Positions 43,355 through 51,384 of a stretch of 64,000 nt of DNA are shown here, piece by piece. Made by a program: the position numbers and the translations under genes. The stretch is from assembly GCA_023428695.1 (NCBI GenBank), contig JAEYWY010000028.1, positions 310,001 through 374,000 of the forward strand, in the 5' to 3' direction. The notes under the pieces were generated by a model. It did no database searches. It was given only the letters and a program-made list of their open reading frames with translations, and had not been told where the DNA came from. Position 1 is the stretch's first letter. Every line of letters begins with the position of its first letter. The DNA is from Bacteroidota bacterium (GTDB lineage: Bacteria; Bacteroidota; Bacteroidia; Cytophagales; Cyclobacteriaceae).

Positions 43355-45340
43355 ATGATTTATATGAAAGCAAGACCGATTAAAGCAATCGCACTGGCTG
43401 TGATCCTGACCGTGTCAGGCGCCCTGATGGACGGTTGTGCCCCAAAGGGCCCCGGAGAAGTAGTAACCGGAAACGCAGCGTCGAAAGTTTATGTCGCGCC
43501 CGGTTCTTATGATGAATTTTACAACGTTGTATCCGGCGGCTTCAACGGACAGATGGCCATTTACGGCATTCCATCAGGAAGACTTTTTAAAATCCTCCCT
43601 GTGTTCTCTGTTTTCCCGGAAAACGGTTACGGCTATAGTGAAGAAACCAAGCCTATGCTCAACACATCGCATGGATTCATTCCATGGGATGACCTTCACC
43701 ACATAGCTCTGTCAACAACAAATGCTGAACACGATGGCCGTTGGGCATTCGGTAATGCGAACAACACTCCGCGCGTCGCACGTGTGGATCTGAAGACCTT
43801 CAAGACCGTTGAAATTCTCGAACTTCCAAACAGTGGTGGTAACCACTCTTCACCTTTCATCACCGAGAATACTGAGTACGTAGTCGCAGGTACACGTTTC
43901 AGTATCCCGTTAGGCGAAAACCAGGATGTTCCGATCAGTTCATATAAGGAAAACTTCAAAGGATCAATAAGCTTTATCAAAGTGGATCCGCAATCCGGAG
44001 AAATGAGCATTGCTTTCCAACTCAGAACACCCGGTTTCAACTACGACCTCAGCCGCGCCGGTAAAGGTCCGTCACACGGTTGGTTCTTCTTCTCCTGCTA
44101 CAACACAGAACAGGCATACACGCTCCTTGAAATGAACGCCTCCAAGAATGACAAGGACTACATCATGGCAGTGAACTGGAAGAAAGCTGAAGAATATCTG
44201 GCACAAGGCAAAGGCAAAAAGGAAAAAGCACGCTATGCCCACAACGTGTACGATGAAAGGAAACATTCTGCAACTTCAAACATGCTTGACGAAGTTACCG
44301 TTCTGGATGTTACCGAACTCAAGGACCTCGTGTACTTCATCCCTTGTCCCAAGTCACCACATGGTTGTGACGTCGATCCTACCGGTGAGTACATTGTAGG
44401 TAGCGGCAAGCTTGAAGCCAAAATGCCTGTATTCTCCTTCACAAAATTCCAAAAAGCAATTGCCGACCAGGATTATGAAGGCGACTTCAACGGAATACCG
44501 GTCATCAAATACGAATCTGCACTTCATGGTGAAGTTCTGAAACCGGGACTTGGCCCATTGCATACCGAGTTTGACGACAAAGGAAATGCGTACACATCGA
44601 TGTTCGTTTCATCAGAGATTGTGAAGTGGAATGTTAAAACTCTTGAAATTCTTGACCGCGTTCCTACTTACTATTCAATCGGACACTTGAGCGTTCCCGG
44701 CGGACCGACCAAAAAGCCGCATGGCAAATACGTTATCGCCTACAACAAGATCACGAAAGACCGCTACCTGCCTACTGGTCCGGAGCTTACGCAGTCCGCT
44801 CAGATCTATGATATTTCAGGCGACAAGATGCAGTTGCTCCTTGACTTCCCGACAACCGGCGAACCGCACTATGCAGAAGCAATTCCTGCAAGCATGATTC
44901 AACAAAATTCAGTGAAGTTCTTTAAGATAGAGGAAAACGAACACCCTTACGCAGCAAAAGGTGAAAACCAGGCACGCGTTGAGCGCAATGGAAAAGAAGT
45001 TCATGTTTACATGACAGCTATCCGCTCACACCTTACGCCGGATAATATCGAAGGCGTCAAAGTCGGAGATGAAGTTTACTTCCATGTAACGAATCTTGAA
45101 CAGGATTGGGACGTTCCCCATGGTTTTGCAATCAAAGGCGCAACAAATGCCGAGATCCTGATTATGCCGGGTGAAACTCAGACGCTGAAGTACATTCCGC
45201 TCCAGCCAGGTGTCGTCCCCTTCTATTGTACAGACTTCTGCTCGGCGTTGCACCAGGAAATGTCAGGTTACCTAAGGGTCTCTCCTGCCAACTCCAATAC
45301 GCCGATTAAGTTTTCAACAGGTGAGCCCAGCGTGCAGTAA
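43355..45340 (+). CDS. nosZ: Nitrous oxide reductase, clade II (Sec-exported lipoprotein type)
   Basis: Periplasmic copper enzyme reducing N2O to N2. In 661 residues (ATG 43364 is an equally good start) the N-terminus is a Sec-type lipoprotein signal ending GALMDGC (Cys28). It has no twin-arginine motif, which marks clade II NosZ. A seven-bladed propeller carries the CuZ histidines (DDLHHIALS, GGNHSSPF, GPSHGWFF, CPKSPHGCD, GPLHTEFDD, GHLSVPGG and KKPHGKY are the likely segments). The C-terminal cupredoxin domain holds the CuA site Cys625, Cys629, His633, Met636 in YCTDFCSALHQEMSG. A strong hairpin after the stop separates it from the maturation genes. Confidence 0.97.
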   Translation: MIYMKARPIKAIALAVILTVSGALMDGCAPKGPGEVVTGNAASKVYVAPGSYDEFYNVVSGGFNGQMAIYGIPSGRLFKILPVFSVFPENGYGYSEETKPMLNTSHGFIPWDDLHHIALSTTNAEHDGRWAFGNANNTPRVARVDLKTFKTVEILELPNSGGNHSSPFITENTEYVVAGTRFSIPLGENQDVPISSYKENFKGSISFIKVDPQSGEMSIAFQLRTPGFNYDLSRAGKGPSHGWFFFSCYNTEQAYTLLEMNASKNDKDYIMAVNWKKAEEYLAQGKGKKEKARYAHNVYDERKHSATSNMLDEVTVLDVTELKDLVYFIPCPKSPHGCDVDPTGEYIVGSGKLEAKMPVFSFTKFQKAIADQDYEGDFNGIPVIKYESALHGEVLKPGLGPLHTEFDDKGNAYTSMFVSSEIVKWNVKTLEILDRVPTYYSIGHLSVPGGPTKKPHGKYVIAYNKITKDRYLPTGPELTQSAQIYDISGDKMQLLLDFPTTGEPHYAEAIPASMIQQNSVKFFKIEENEHPYAAKGENQARVERNGKEVHVYMTAIRSHLTPDNIEGVKVGDEVYFHVTNLEQDWDVPHGFAIKGATNAEILIMPGETQTLKYIPLQPGVVPFYCTDFCSALHQEMSGYLRVSPANSNTPIKFSTGEPSVQ

Positions 45341-45373
45341 CACGCTGCACAGCCCCGGGTGAACCGATTCCGG

Positions 45374-45416
45374 TATCCCGTTGCCGGATAAAAACGGCAA
45401 CGGGATATTCTTTTTT
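45374..45416 (+). terminator. Hairpin between nosZ and the nos maturation genes
   Basis: TATCCCGTTGCCG at 45374-45386 and CGGCAACGGGATA at 45395-45407 form a perfect 13-base stem with an 8-base loop, followed by TTCTTTTTT. It lies inside the operon, 34 bases past the nosZ stop, and probably lets only part of the transcripts continue. Confidence 0.85.
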
Positions 45417-45432
45417 ATCAAAACATACAAAA

Positions 45433-46017
45433 ATGAAGAAACTAAAAACATCAACCCGGATAATTATCGCAATCCTGTCACTTTCTATGATCGGTGCCTA
45501 CTTTGTGCCGCTCTGGCGGATTCTGATGTGGGCTCCACAATATCCGGAAGGACTTGAAATGAAAATTTGGATTGATAATCTGACGGGGGATGTCAGGATC
45601 ATCAGTGCACTCAATCACTATATCGGTATGCGCCACATTGAAGTGAGCATGTTTCCTGAGTTCACATACATGATCTATATCGTTGGGGCGATTATAGCAA
45701 TCGGATTAATCGCCAGTCTCATCGGCAGGCGAATATCCCTCCTGGGATTTCTCCTGGTAATAATCGCCGCAGGCATCGGTGCGCTGATTGACTTTTACAT
45801 GTGGGGATATGACTATGGCCACAACCTCGATCCCAATGCGGCTATTGTTGTTCCCGGAATGTCGTATCAACCGCCGCTGATCGGAACAAAACAACTGCTT
45901 AACTTTACTGCATTTTCCGGACCAGATATCGGAGGATGGCTGTTTGTCGTGGTTGGCGCCGGTCTTATCGCGCTGACTATCCTTGAATTTTTCTACTATC
46001 CAAAACAGGCAAGATGA
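45433..46017 (+). CDS. Conserved membrane protein of the nos operon
   Basis: Integral inner-membrane protein of 194 residues. I recognise it only as a gene that recurs between nosZ and nosL in clade II clusters. Hydrophobic segments lie at about 9-28, 77-95, 100-120 and 163-185. The large first extracytoplasmic loop contains the characteristic LWRILMWAPQYPEGLEMKIWIDNL and LNHYIGMRHIEVSMFPEF, with His and Met residues that could handle copper. Its stop overlaps nosL by 4 bases (ATGA), so the two are translationally coupled. A role in NosZ maturation or copper delivery is inferred from position. Confidence 0.8.
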   Translation: MKKLKTSTRIIIAILSLSMIGAYFVPLWRILMWAPQYPEGLEMKIWIDNLTGDVRIISALNHYIGMRHIEVSMFPEFTYMIYIVGAIIAIGLIASLIGRRISLLGFLLVIIAAGIGALIDFYMWGYDYGHNLDPNAAIVVPGMSYQPPLIGTKQLLNFTAFSGPDIGGWLFVVVGAGLIALTILEFFYYPKQAR

Positions 46018-46445
46018 AACGTTACGTCTATCTCCTGTCACTTGTCATTCTGATCGCGTGTTCAGCGGAACCGGAGCCTCTCGTTTATGGTGAAGACGCA
46101 TGCCACCACTGTAAGATGGTACTGATGGATCAGAAGTTTGGCGCGGAAGTAGTGACAACCAAAGGCAAGGTTTACAAATTTGATGACGTAAACTGCATGA
46201 TCAGCTTCATCAACGAGAACATAAAGGACGAACGTGATATCAAGTTCAGGCTTGTGACACAATTCAATAAACCCGGAGAACTTACTGATGCGGGTACTGC
46301 GTTTTACGTTAAAGCAAACTCCATCAAGAGCCCGATGGCAAGCCAGATCGCAGCGTTTGCAGATTACGAAGAAATGAAACAATATAGCAAAGAGCTCAAG
46401 GGCATATACCTGACCTGGGGCGAGCTGGTCACACAGTTTAAGTAA
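46014..46445 (+). CDS. nosL: NosL copper chaperone lipoprotein
   Basis: Outer-face lipoprotein that binds Cu(I) and supplies it for CuZ assembly in NosZ. It has 143 residues with lipobox LILIAC (Cys16). The family signature lies just after the mature start: EDACHHCKMVLMDQKFGAEV, with the Cys-x-x-Cys-x-Met copper motif. The rest, KFDDVNCMISFI and a late FAFADYEE-like stretch, is typical of the NosL fold. It overlaps the preceding membrane protein by 4 bases and lies 12 bases before nosD. Confidence 0.94.
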   Translation: MKRYVYLLSLVILIACSAEPEPLVYGEDACHHCKMVLMDQKFGAEVVTTKGKVYKFDDVNCMISFINENIKDERDIKFRLVTQFNKPGELTDAGTAFYVKANSIKSPMASQIAAFADYEEMKQYSKELKGIYLTWGELVTQFK

Positions 46446-46457
46446 CAAAGTGGAAGA

Positions 46458-47708
46458 ATGAAACACACATCCCTCACATTTTTCCTGCTGATTTTTCTCG
46501 CCGTACCAGCGGAAGCGCGTATCCTTCCCGTTGGCGCATCCGAAAAAATCAAAACGATTCGTGAGGGTATTACATTGGCAAATGCAGGGGATACGTTGCA
46601 AATACAGCCCGGCGTTTACCGGGAAGGCAACATAATCATTGACAAACCTCTTACGCTACTCGGAAAGTCCCTGCCTGTGATCGATGGTGAGGATAAATTT
46701 GAGAATATAAGCGTTCGTGCACACAACGTTACAATTTCCGGGTTGCTCCTGCGCAATACGGGAGTGTCGTCCATGAACGACCTTGCCGGTATCGGTGCCG
46801 AAGATGCCGACAAACTCACCATCCTGGACTGCGAGTTCGACAATACCTACTTCGCGATCCACATTTCAAACGCGCGAGACGCGCGGATCGAACGGAATAA
46901 AATGGTAGCCAAATCGCGTACCGAACATCAAACAGGCAATGGCATACATCTCTGGAAATGCAACGGCGCACTTATCCGGAATAATGAAGTCTCCAAACAC
47001 CGCGATGGAATATATTTCGAGTTCGTTACAAACTCACTGATAGAAGGGAACATCTGCAGAGAAAACCGGCGATACGGACTTCACTTCATGTTTTCGCATC
47101 ACGATACCTATAAAGGCAACACGTTCAGCGACAATGGTGCGGGTGTGGCCGTGATGTATACGAATAATGTCGAAATGTATGAAAACCGATTTGAGAACAA
47201 TTGGGGTGCGGCTTCATACGGTCTGCTTCTGAAAGACATATCGGATTCATACATTGAAGGAAATGTCTTTAGCAAAAACACCACCGGAATTATGATGGAA
47301 GGGACAAGCCGCGGTAATTTCGCGAAGAACACATTCACCGGTAACGGCTGGGCTGTGAAGCTTCAGGCGAATTGCGAGAACAACTCCTTCACTGGCAACA
47401 ATTTTTCAGGTAATTCATTTGATATTGTGACCAACGGGACGCTGGTTTTGAATGCATTTCAGCGGAACTATTGGGACAAATACCAGGGCTACGATCTTAA
47501 CCGCGACGGAACAGGCGACGTACCTTTCCGACCAGTGAGTATGTATGCAATGGTTATTGATCGGATACCGGAGTCGGTTCTGCTCTGGCGAAGCTTCCTC
47601 GTATTCCTGCTCGACAAGACCGAGCGCGTGGTGCCCGCCGTAATTCCGGAAAACCTGAAAGATGATTACCCAAGAATGAATCCTTATGATTTCAATAGAA
47701 AAGGTTAG
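46458..47708 (+). CDS. nosD: NosD periplasmic maturation protein
   Basis: Periplasmic right-handed beta-helix protein needed with NosF and NosY for copper-site assembly in NosZ. It has 416 residues, with a signal peptide to about residue 21 (LIFLAVPAEA). Repeated parbelix-type coils run from about 55 to 340 (GIHLWKCNGALIRNNEVSKHRDGIYFEFVTNSLIEGN, RRYGLHFMFSHHDTYKGN). The C-terminal NYWDKYQGYDLNRDGTGDVPFRP is diagnostic for NosD. The gene overlaps nosF by 23 bases, indicating coupled translation. Confidence 0.95.
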   Translation: MKHTSLTFFLLIFLAVPAEARILPVGASEKIKTIREGITLANAGDTLQIQPGVYREGNIIIDKPLTLLGKSLPVIDGEDKFENISVRAHNVTISGLLLRNTGVSSMNDLAGIGAEDADKLTILDCEFDNTYFAIHISNARDARIERNKMVAKSRTEHQTGNGIHLWKCNGALIRNNEVSKHRDGIYFEFVTNSLIEGNICRENRRYGLHFMFSHHDTYKGNTFSDNGAGVAVMYTNNVEMYENRFENNWGAASYGLLLKDISDSYIEGNVFSKNTTGIMMEGTSRGNFAKNTFTGNGWAVKLQANCENNSFTGNNFSGNSFDIVTNGTLVLNAFQRNYWDKYQGYDLNRDGTGDVPFRPVSMYAMVIDRIPESVLLWRSFLVFLLDKTERVVPAVIPENLKDDYPRMNPYDFNRKG

Positions 47709-48417
47709 TAAATACTTTGGACGACTAAAAGCGCTGGACGACGTCTCCATCAGGCTGGAAGAAGGGAAGTCATACGCATTGATTGGTCCGAACAGTTCCG
47801 GCAAGACTACCCTGATCAAGTCCGTCCTGGGAATGGTTATACCAACCTCAGGTGAAATACTGGTCAACGATATCAATATCCGAAATCAGTGGGACTACCG
47901 TCAACACATCGGCTACATGCCGCAGATAGGAAGGTATCCAGACAACATGAAGATCGGCCAGCTTGTCGACATGATGAAAAACATCCGTAAGGGCGCGCCC
48001 CAACTGGATGAGGAATTGATCGAGACTTTCAGGTTGCAGGACATTTTCGACAAGCGTATGCACACCTTGTCCGGCGGAACCAGGCAAAAGGTAAGCGCTG
48101 CACTCGCCTTCCTGTTCAATCCCGGTATCCTCATACTCGACGAACCAACGGCCGGGCTGGATCCTGTTGCGGTTGAGTTGTTGAAGTCGAAAATCCTTAA
48201 GGAAAAAGAGAACGGCAAACTGATTATCATTACGTCACACGTCTTGAGTGATCTTGATGAACTTTCCACTGACCTTATTTACCTCTTCGAAGGCAGAGTT
48301 CGTTACTCAGACAAGATCGAAGAACTTAAAAGTATTACGGGTGAACAACGGCTTGGCCGGGCCATTGCCAAACTGATTTCATCCTCATCGTTTCATCCCG
48401 AAGCCCAACTGATATGA
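47686..48417 (+). CDS. nosF: NosF ABC transporter ATP-binding protein
   Basis: Cytoplasmic ATPase that powers NosY for NosZ maturation. It has 243 residues. Walker A is GPNSSGKTT (about 33-41), the Q-loop is GYMPQIGRYP, the signature is LSGGTRQKVS, Walker B is ILILDEPTAGLDP, and the switch His is in IIITSHVLSDLDEL. It overlaps nosD upstream and nosY downstream (4 bases), so nosDFY is a translationally coupled unit. The exported substrate is not known for the family; a sulfur species for CuZ has been proposed. Confidence 0.95.
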   Translation: MISIEKVSKYFGRLKALDDVSIRLEEGKSYALIGPNSSGKTTLIKSVLGMVIPTSGEILVNDINIRNQWDYRQHIGYMPQIGRYPDNMKIGQLVDMMKNIRKGAPQLDEELIETFRLQDIFDKRMHTLSGGTRQKVSAALAFLFNPGILILDEPTAGLDPVAVELLKSKILKEKENGKLIIITSHVLSDLDELSTDLIYLFEGRVRYSDKIEELKSITGEQRLGRAIAKLISSSSFHPEAQLI

Positions 48418-49181
48418 CGCGAATAATCAAATACGTTTTTTACGATATCCTCAGAACGCGTTTTATTCTCCTCTACACCGCGTTTCTCCTTTTATCAACG
48501 ATCGCGCTCTTTCAACTGGACTCCGACAGCTCGCGCGTGATTCTGAGCCTGATGAATATTGTTTTGATCGTCGTTCCGCTGATCAGCATTGTATTCGGCA
48601 CGATACATTTTTACAATTCTTACGAATTCATAGAATTATTGGTAGCGCAACCCATCAACAGGAAATCGATATTTCTAAGTGAATATTTTGCCGTTGGTCT
48701 TTCGATGAGTTTTGCCTTTCTCATTGGCGTCGGCGTGCCGGCACTACTTTACGGAGCCAGCGCTAGCATAGTGACGTTACTCGTTGTAGGTGTACTCCTC
48801 ACGCTGGTGTTTGTCTCGTTCGCATTTCTTGCTTCTGTGATGACACGCGACAAGGCCAAGGCCATTGGAATTGCATTGCTGTTCTGGTTTTACTTTTCGC
48901 TGATCTATGACGGTCTCGTCCTCTGGATTATCTATACGTTTAGCGAGTACCCGCTTCAGGGAGCAACATTGGTTCTGGTTTCTCTTAACCCGGTTGACCT
49001 GGCAAGAATTGCGTTATTGCTCCAGTTGGATATCTCCGCGTTGATGGGATACACAGGTGCATTCTACCGCGACTTTTTTGGAAGCAATCTGGGTATGCTA
49101 TCGACGATAGGCGTGCTTTTGCTCTGGATAACGTTTCCCGTATGGGGCGCGCTGCGAATCTTTTCCCGTAAAGATCTCTGA
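48414..49181 (+). CDS. nosY: NosY ABC transporter permease
   Basis: Inner-membrane permease partner of NosF. It has 255 residues with six hydrophobic segments (about 17-37, 42-62, 98-118, 125-145, 157-180, 228-250). The family-typical early sequence ILRTRFILLYTAFLLL is followed by ELLVAQPINRKSIFLSEYF. It is the last gene of the nos operon and ends 7 bases before the stop of the convergent Crp/Fnr gene. No hairpin with a T-run separates the two, so their transcripts may overlap. Confidence 0.93.
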   Translation: MTRIIKYVFYDILRTRFILLYTAFLLLSTIALFQLDSDSSRVILSLMNIVLIVVPLISIVFGTIHFYNSYEFIELLVAQPINRKSIFLSEYFAVGLSMSFAFLIGVGVPALLYGASASIVTLLVVGVLLTLVFVSFAFLASVMTRDKAKAIGIALLFWFYFSLIYDGLVLWIIYTFSEYPLQGATLVLVSLNPVDLARIALLLQLDISALMGYTGAFYRDFFGSNLGMLSTIGVLLLWITFPVWGALRIFSRKDL

Positions 49182-49188
49182 AGAAATC

Positions 49189-49836
49189 TCAGATGAGGAT
49201 CTTGTGCCCTTCGAGGTGCAGCTTCCCTTCTTTCTCCATTTTCTTTACCGTTCTGATGACGGTCTCTACCCGAAGTCCGGTCATATCGGCAAGTTGTTGT
49301 CTCGTAAACGGAACAATCATCCTTTCCGGCGTCTCTTTCTTCTTCATTTTCGATTTGAAGTACTTCAACACAGTGATGATCCGGTGTTCAGGATCATAGG
49401 AAGATACTTCCGTAAGAATCATCGACTTATACTGAAGGCGTTTACACAAAACCTGGTCAAGGCTAAGATGTATTTCGAAATTCTCTTTCAGCAATTGAAG
49501 AAACTCGGGACGCGCCATCTTCCAGACTTTGCCAGCCTCAACAACCATGGCGCTGCTTGGATAAGGAAAACCTCCCAGCAACGGAGGCTCACCGAAGCTT
49601 TCACCTGCGTTGAAGATTCCCTGAGTGAATTCCTGTCCGTCGGGACTAATGATATACATTTTTACCTGGCCACTCTCAACCTGGAAGAAATCGTTGGCAG
49701 GGTCGCCCTCATCAAAAAGAATATACCCTTTGTTTACTCTTACAAGCCTTGCGTTGTACTTTTCAAGTAGCTGAACCGGAATCAACTTTCGCCTCCTTTT
49801 TTCCCAAAAATTAGACAAATCGATCGGATAAGCCAT
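49189..49836 (-). CDS. Crp/Fnr-family transcriptional regulator, candidate master regulator of the nor/nos/ric genes
   Basis: Homodimeric DNA-binding regulator with an N-terminal cyclic-nucleotide-like beta-roll (about 25-125, GYILFDEGDPANDFFQVESGQVKMYI, FGEPPLLGG), dimer helix, and C-terminal winged helix. The 215 residues include FTRQQLADMTGLRVETVIRTVKKMEKEGKL, where the recognition helix reads V-E-T-V-I-R. The Glu and Arg match those of Crp and Fnr that read the G-A step, while the Fnr Ser and the Crp first Arg are replaced, consistent with TATGA half-sites. It has no Cys cluster at the N-terminus like Fnr, so it does not carry an Fnr-type iron-sulfur centre; heme or another NO sensor is possible. 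It has no copy of the box upstream and is convergent with nosY. Confidence 0.9.
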   Translation of the reverse strand: MAYPIDLSNFWEKRRRKLIPVQLLEKYNARLVRVNKGYILFDEGDPANDFFQVESGQVKMYIISPDGQEFTQGIFNAGESFGEPPLLGGFPYPSSAMVVEAGKVWKMARPEFLQLLKENFEIHLSLDQVLCKRLQYKSMILTEVSSYDPEHRIITVLKYFKSKMKKKETPERMIVPFTRQQLADMTGLRVETVIRTVKKMEKEGKLHLEGHKILI

Positions 49837-49920
49837 AGCAGGAACGGTTTGTTTTTGTCAATAATTCAACACTACACCGACGTTTTGGATGGGAGACATC
49901 GTCGGTTAAATCCGTTATCG

Positions 49921-49960
49921 AAAAAGGAAACAGACCTCGCAGCCTGCTGCAAAGTCTGTT
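49921..49960 (-). terminator. Intrinsic terminator after ric
   Basis: AACAGAC (49929-49935) and GTCTGTT (49954-49960) pair, with an inner GCAG/CTGC stem. On the minus strand the hairpin is followed by TCCTTTTT. It lies about 45 bases past the ric stop and before the Crp/Fnr gene, so the two are separate transcripts. Confidence 0.7.
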
Positions 49961-50005
49961 CAATAAAGTATTGGCGGCACAGCAACAACCTGCGCCGACT
50001 TCGAT

Positions 50006-50737
50006 TTAATTCAACTGTGAAGGGATGAGCGCCTTCGGAAAAAGAATATTGTTTTCAATATGGATATGCTGCATGAGATCGTTGTCGAACTGGTTAAGCA
50101 TCAGGAATGCAAGCCGGTAGGTTGGGCACGCGTGCGCGGGCACTTCATAGTTTTGTGTAAGCGGCCTGATTGCTTTAATCAATTGCCCGGCACGCTCATG
50201 TTCGTCCTCCATCACGCTGATCGGCGCGTCAAGGTTACCTTCAATTGACGCCTCGTCGGAAGAAGTGTTAGCAAACATTCTGCGCATTGCCGGGAAAAGA
50301 ATCTGCTCTTCCTTAGGGAGGTGATGCAGCAACTCGTCGGCCAGATCATGAAAATTGTCGCGGACAGTCAGAAGATGCGGACTATCACTACCATGGGCGT
50401 TACACACTTTGTCCAGTAATTCTCCGATACGCGGAATAGACTCACGGACATACCCATGATGGTGCTGTACAACGAAGTCGATGAGCAGAGACACATTCCA
50501 GGAAGCGAAATTCATTCTGCTATCGCCACTGCGATTGTCTTTGCTACGGTTCAGCCTGTCCCACACTTCAACGGGATCCACCCCTGCTTTCGCACATGCA
50601 CTTGTAAAGAGCCGTTTTCCGCCGCAGCAGTAATCGAGGTGATACTCGTTCAGGATATCGAGCGCATATGGAAAAGCGATTGCCGCATCCGCGATCGAAA
50701 TCGTATTCATGTCAAGGTTTTGCTCAGTTGTAATCAT
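50006..50737 (-). CDS. ric: Iron-sulfur cluster repair di-iron protein (Ric/ScdA/YtfE)
   Basis: Cytoplasmic protein that restores iron-sulfur clusters damaged by nitric oxide or oxidants. It has 243 residues; Met10 is an alternative start. The N-terminal ScdA_N domain (about 12-70) has the DYCCGGKRLF motif. The hemerythrin-like domain (about 80-240) provides di-iron ligands in VQHHHGYVRE, LLHHLPKEEQILFP, MEDEHERAG and QHIHIENNILFP. It is transcribed from a promoter with a TATGA-N6-TCATA box and ends at its own terminator. The set of NO reductase, N2O reductase and this repair protein is a typical NO-stress regulon. Confidence 0.95.
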   Translation of the reverse strand: MITTEQNLDMNTISIADAAIAFPYALDILNEYHLDYCCGGKRLFTSACAKAGVDPVEVWDRLNRSKDNRSGDSRMNFASWNVSLLIDFVVQHHHGYVRESIPRIGELLDKVCNAHGSDSPHLLTVRDNFHDLADELLHHLPKEEQILFPAMRRMFANTSSDEASIEGNLDAPISVMEDEHERAGQLIKAIRPLTQNYEVPAHACPTYRLAFLMLNQFDNDLMQHIHIENNILFPKALIPSQLN

Positions 50738-50762
50738 TGTCCTTCTAGTTTAGAGTATATAA

Positions 50763-50808
50763 CAAAGGTGCATTAAACCAACGCGCGGGTTATATGATCA
50801 GACTCATA
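50763..50808 (-). promoter_or_regulatory. Crp/Fnr-type box plus -7 element of ric
   Basis: TATGATCAGACTCATA (50793-50808, plus strand reading) fits TATGA-N6-TCATA. On the minus strand CACCTTTG at 50770-50763 matches TAnnTTTG with one mismatch. The centres are 34 bases apart. The ric start is 25 bases past the -7 element. Confidence 0.72.
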
Positions 50809-50883
50809 CATTCCGTCCCTAATACATCGTTTCGTGCTACTTTATCGTACTTTTATCTAGCGCTACAACGCATTTAAAAAAAA

Positions 50884-50928
50884 TATGAGCAGAATCATAT
50901 CCGATTATGCGCTCACATGTTATTTTCG
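50884..50928 (+). promoter_or_regulatory. Crp/Fnr-type box plus -7 element of the Cys-rich/TonB/propeller operon
   Basis: TATGAGCAGAATCATA (50884-50899) fits TATGA-N6-TCATA, and flanking A and T extend the perfect arms to six bases. TATTTTCG at 50921-50928 matches TAnnTTTG with one mismatch. The centres are 33 bases apart. The predicted transcription start lies only a few bases before ATG 50934, so the message would have almost no leader. Confidence 0.75.
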
Positions 50929-50933
50929 GGCCT

Positions 50934-51308
50934 ATGAAAAGGATCACCGCGATAGGATTGATTTTCCTGATGTCGCTACCAGGTATTTATAACCTTGGCG
51001 TGATTACCTATTTTCAGATGAACCGCCAGTACATCGCTCAGGTATTGTGTATTAATAGGGAAAAGCCGATGTCTGTTTGTAATGGTCAGTGTTTTCTGCA
51101 ACAGAATCTTGACATTGATGATCCTGACACTGATGATCAATCAACTGCACCCGGGAAAGAAAGGCTGGAGTTTTCCGTCTTCGTCGTCACGGAAAGCGCT
51201 CATTTATTCAATGGAATCTCCGAATTTGGGTGTGGCAATTGCGCATACCTGAGTGTGTCCTCTTCACCGCACCTCATCCCGCCATTTCACCCACCCTCTA
51301 TTTCATAG
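50934..51308 (+). CDS. Small exported Cys-containing protein preceding a TonB receptor
   Basis: A 124-residue protein with an N-terminal hydrophobic segment (TAIGLIFLMSLPGIYNLGVITYF), probably a signal or anchor. I start at ATG 50934; the earlier in-frame ATG at 50907 lies between the regulatory box and the -7 element, so it would not be transcribed. The exported part has Cys in VLCINREKPMSVCNGQCFLQQNL and FGCGNCAYLS, an arrangement I associate with small conserved proteins of this phylum found beside TonB receptors. Cys pairs could bind copper or form disulfides. It is the first gene of an operon with the TonB receptor and CxCC lipoprotein. Function is unknown; a metal role is inferred. Confidence 0.75.
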   Translation: MKRITAIGLIFLMSLPGIYNLGVITYFQMNRQYIAQVLCINREKPMSVCNGQCFLQQNLDIDDPDTDDQSTAPGKERLEFSVFVVTESAHLFNGISEFGCGNCAYLSVSSSPHLIPPFHPPSIS

Positions 51309-51384
51309 TATCCCTCGTTTTTTTTAGTCAAAGTTTTTTTCCATGCACCATCGTAAGCCACCCGGCATACGACAGGCAACATCC

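Noticed and set aside
49837..50005. Autoregulation of the Crp/Fnr gene through the same box
   Set aside because: No TATGA-N6-TCATA sequence or close variant is present upstream of its start.
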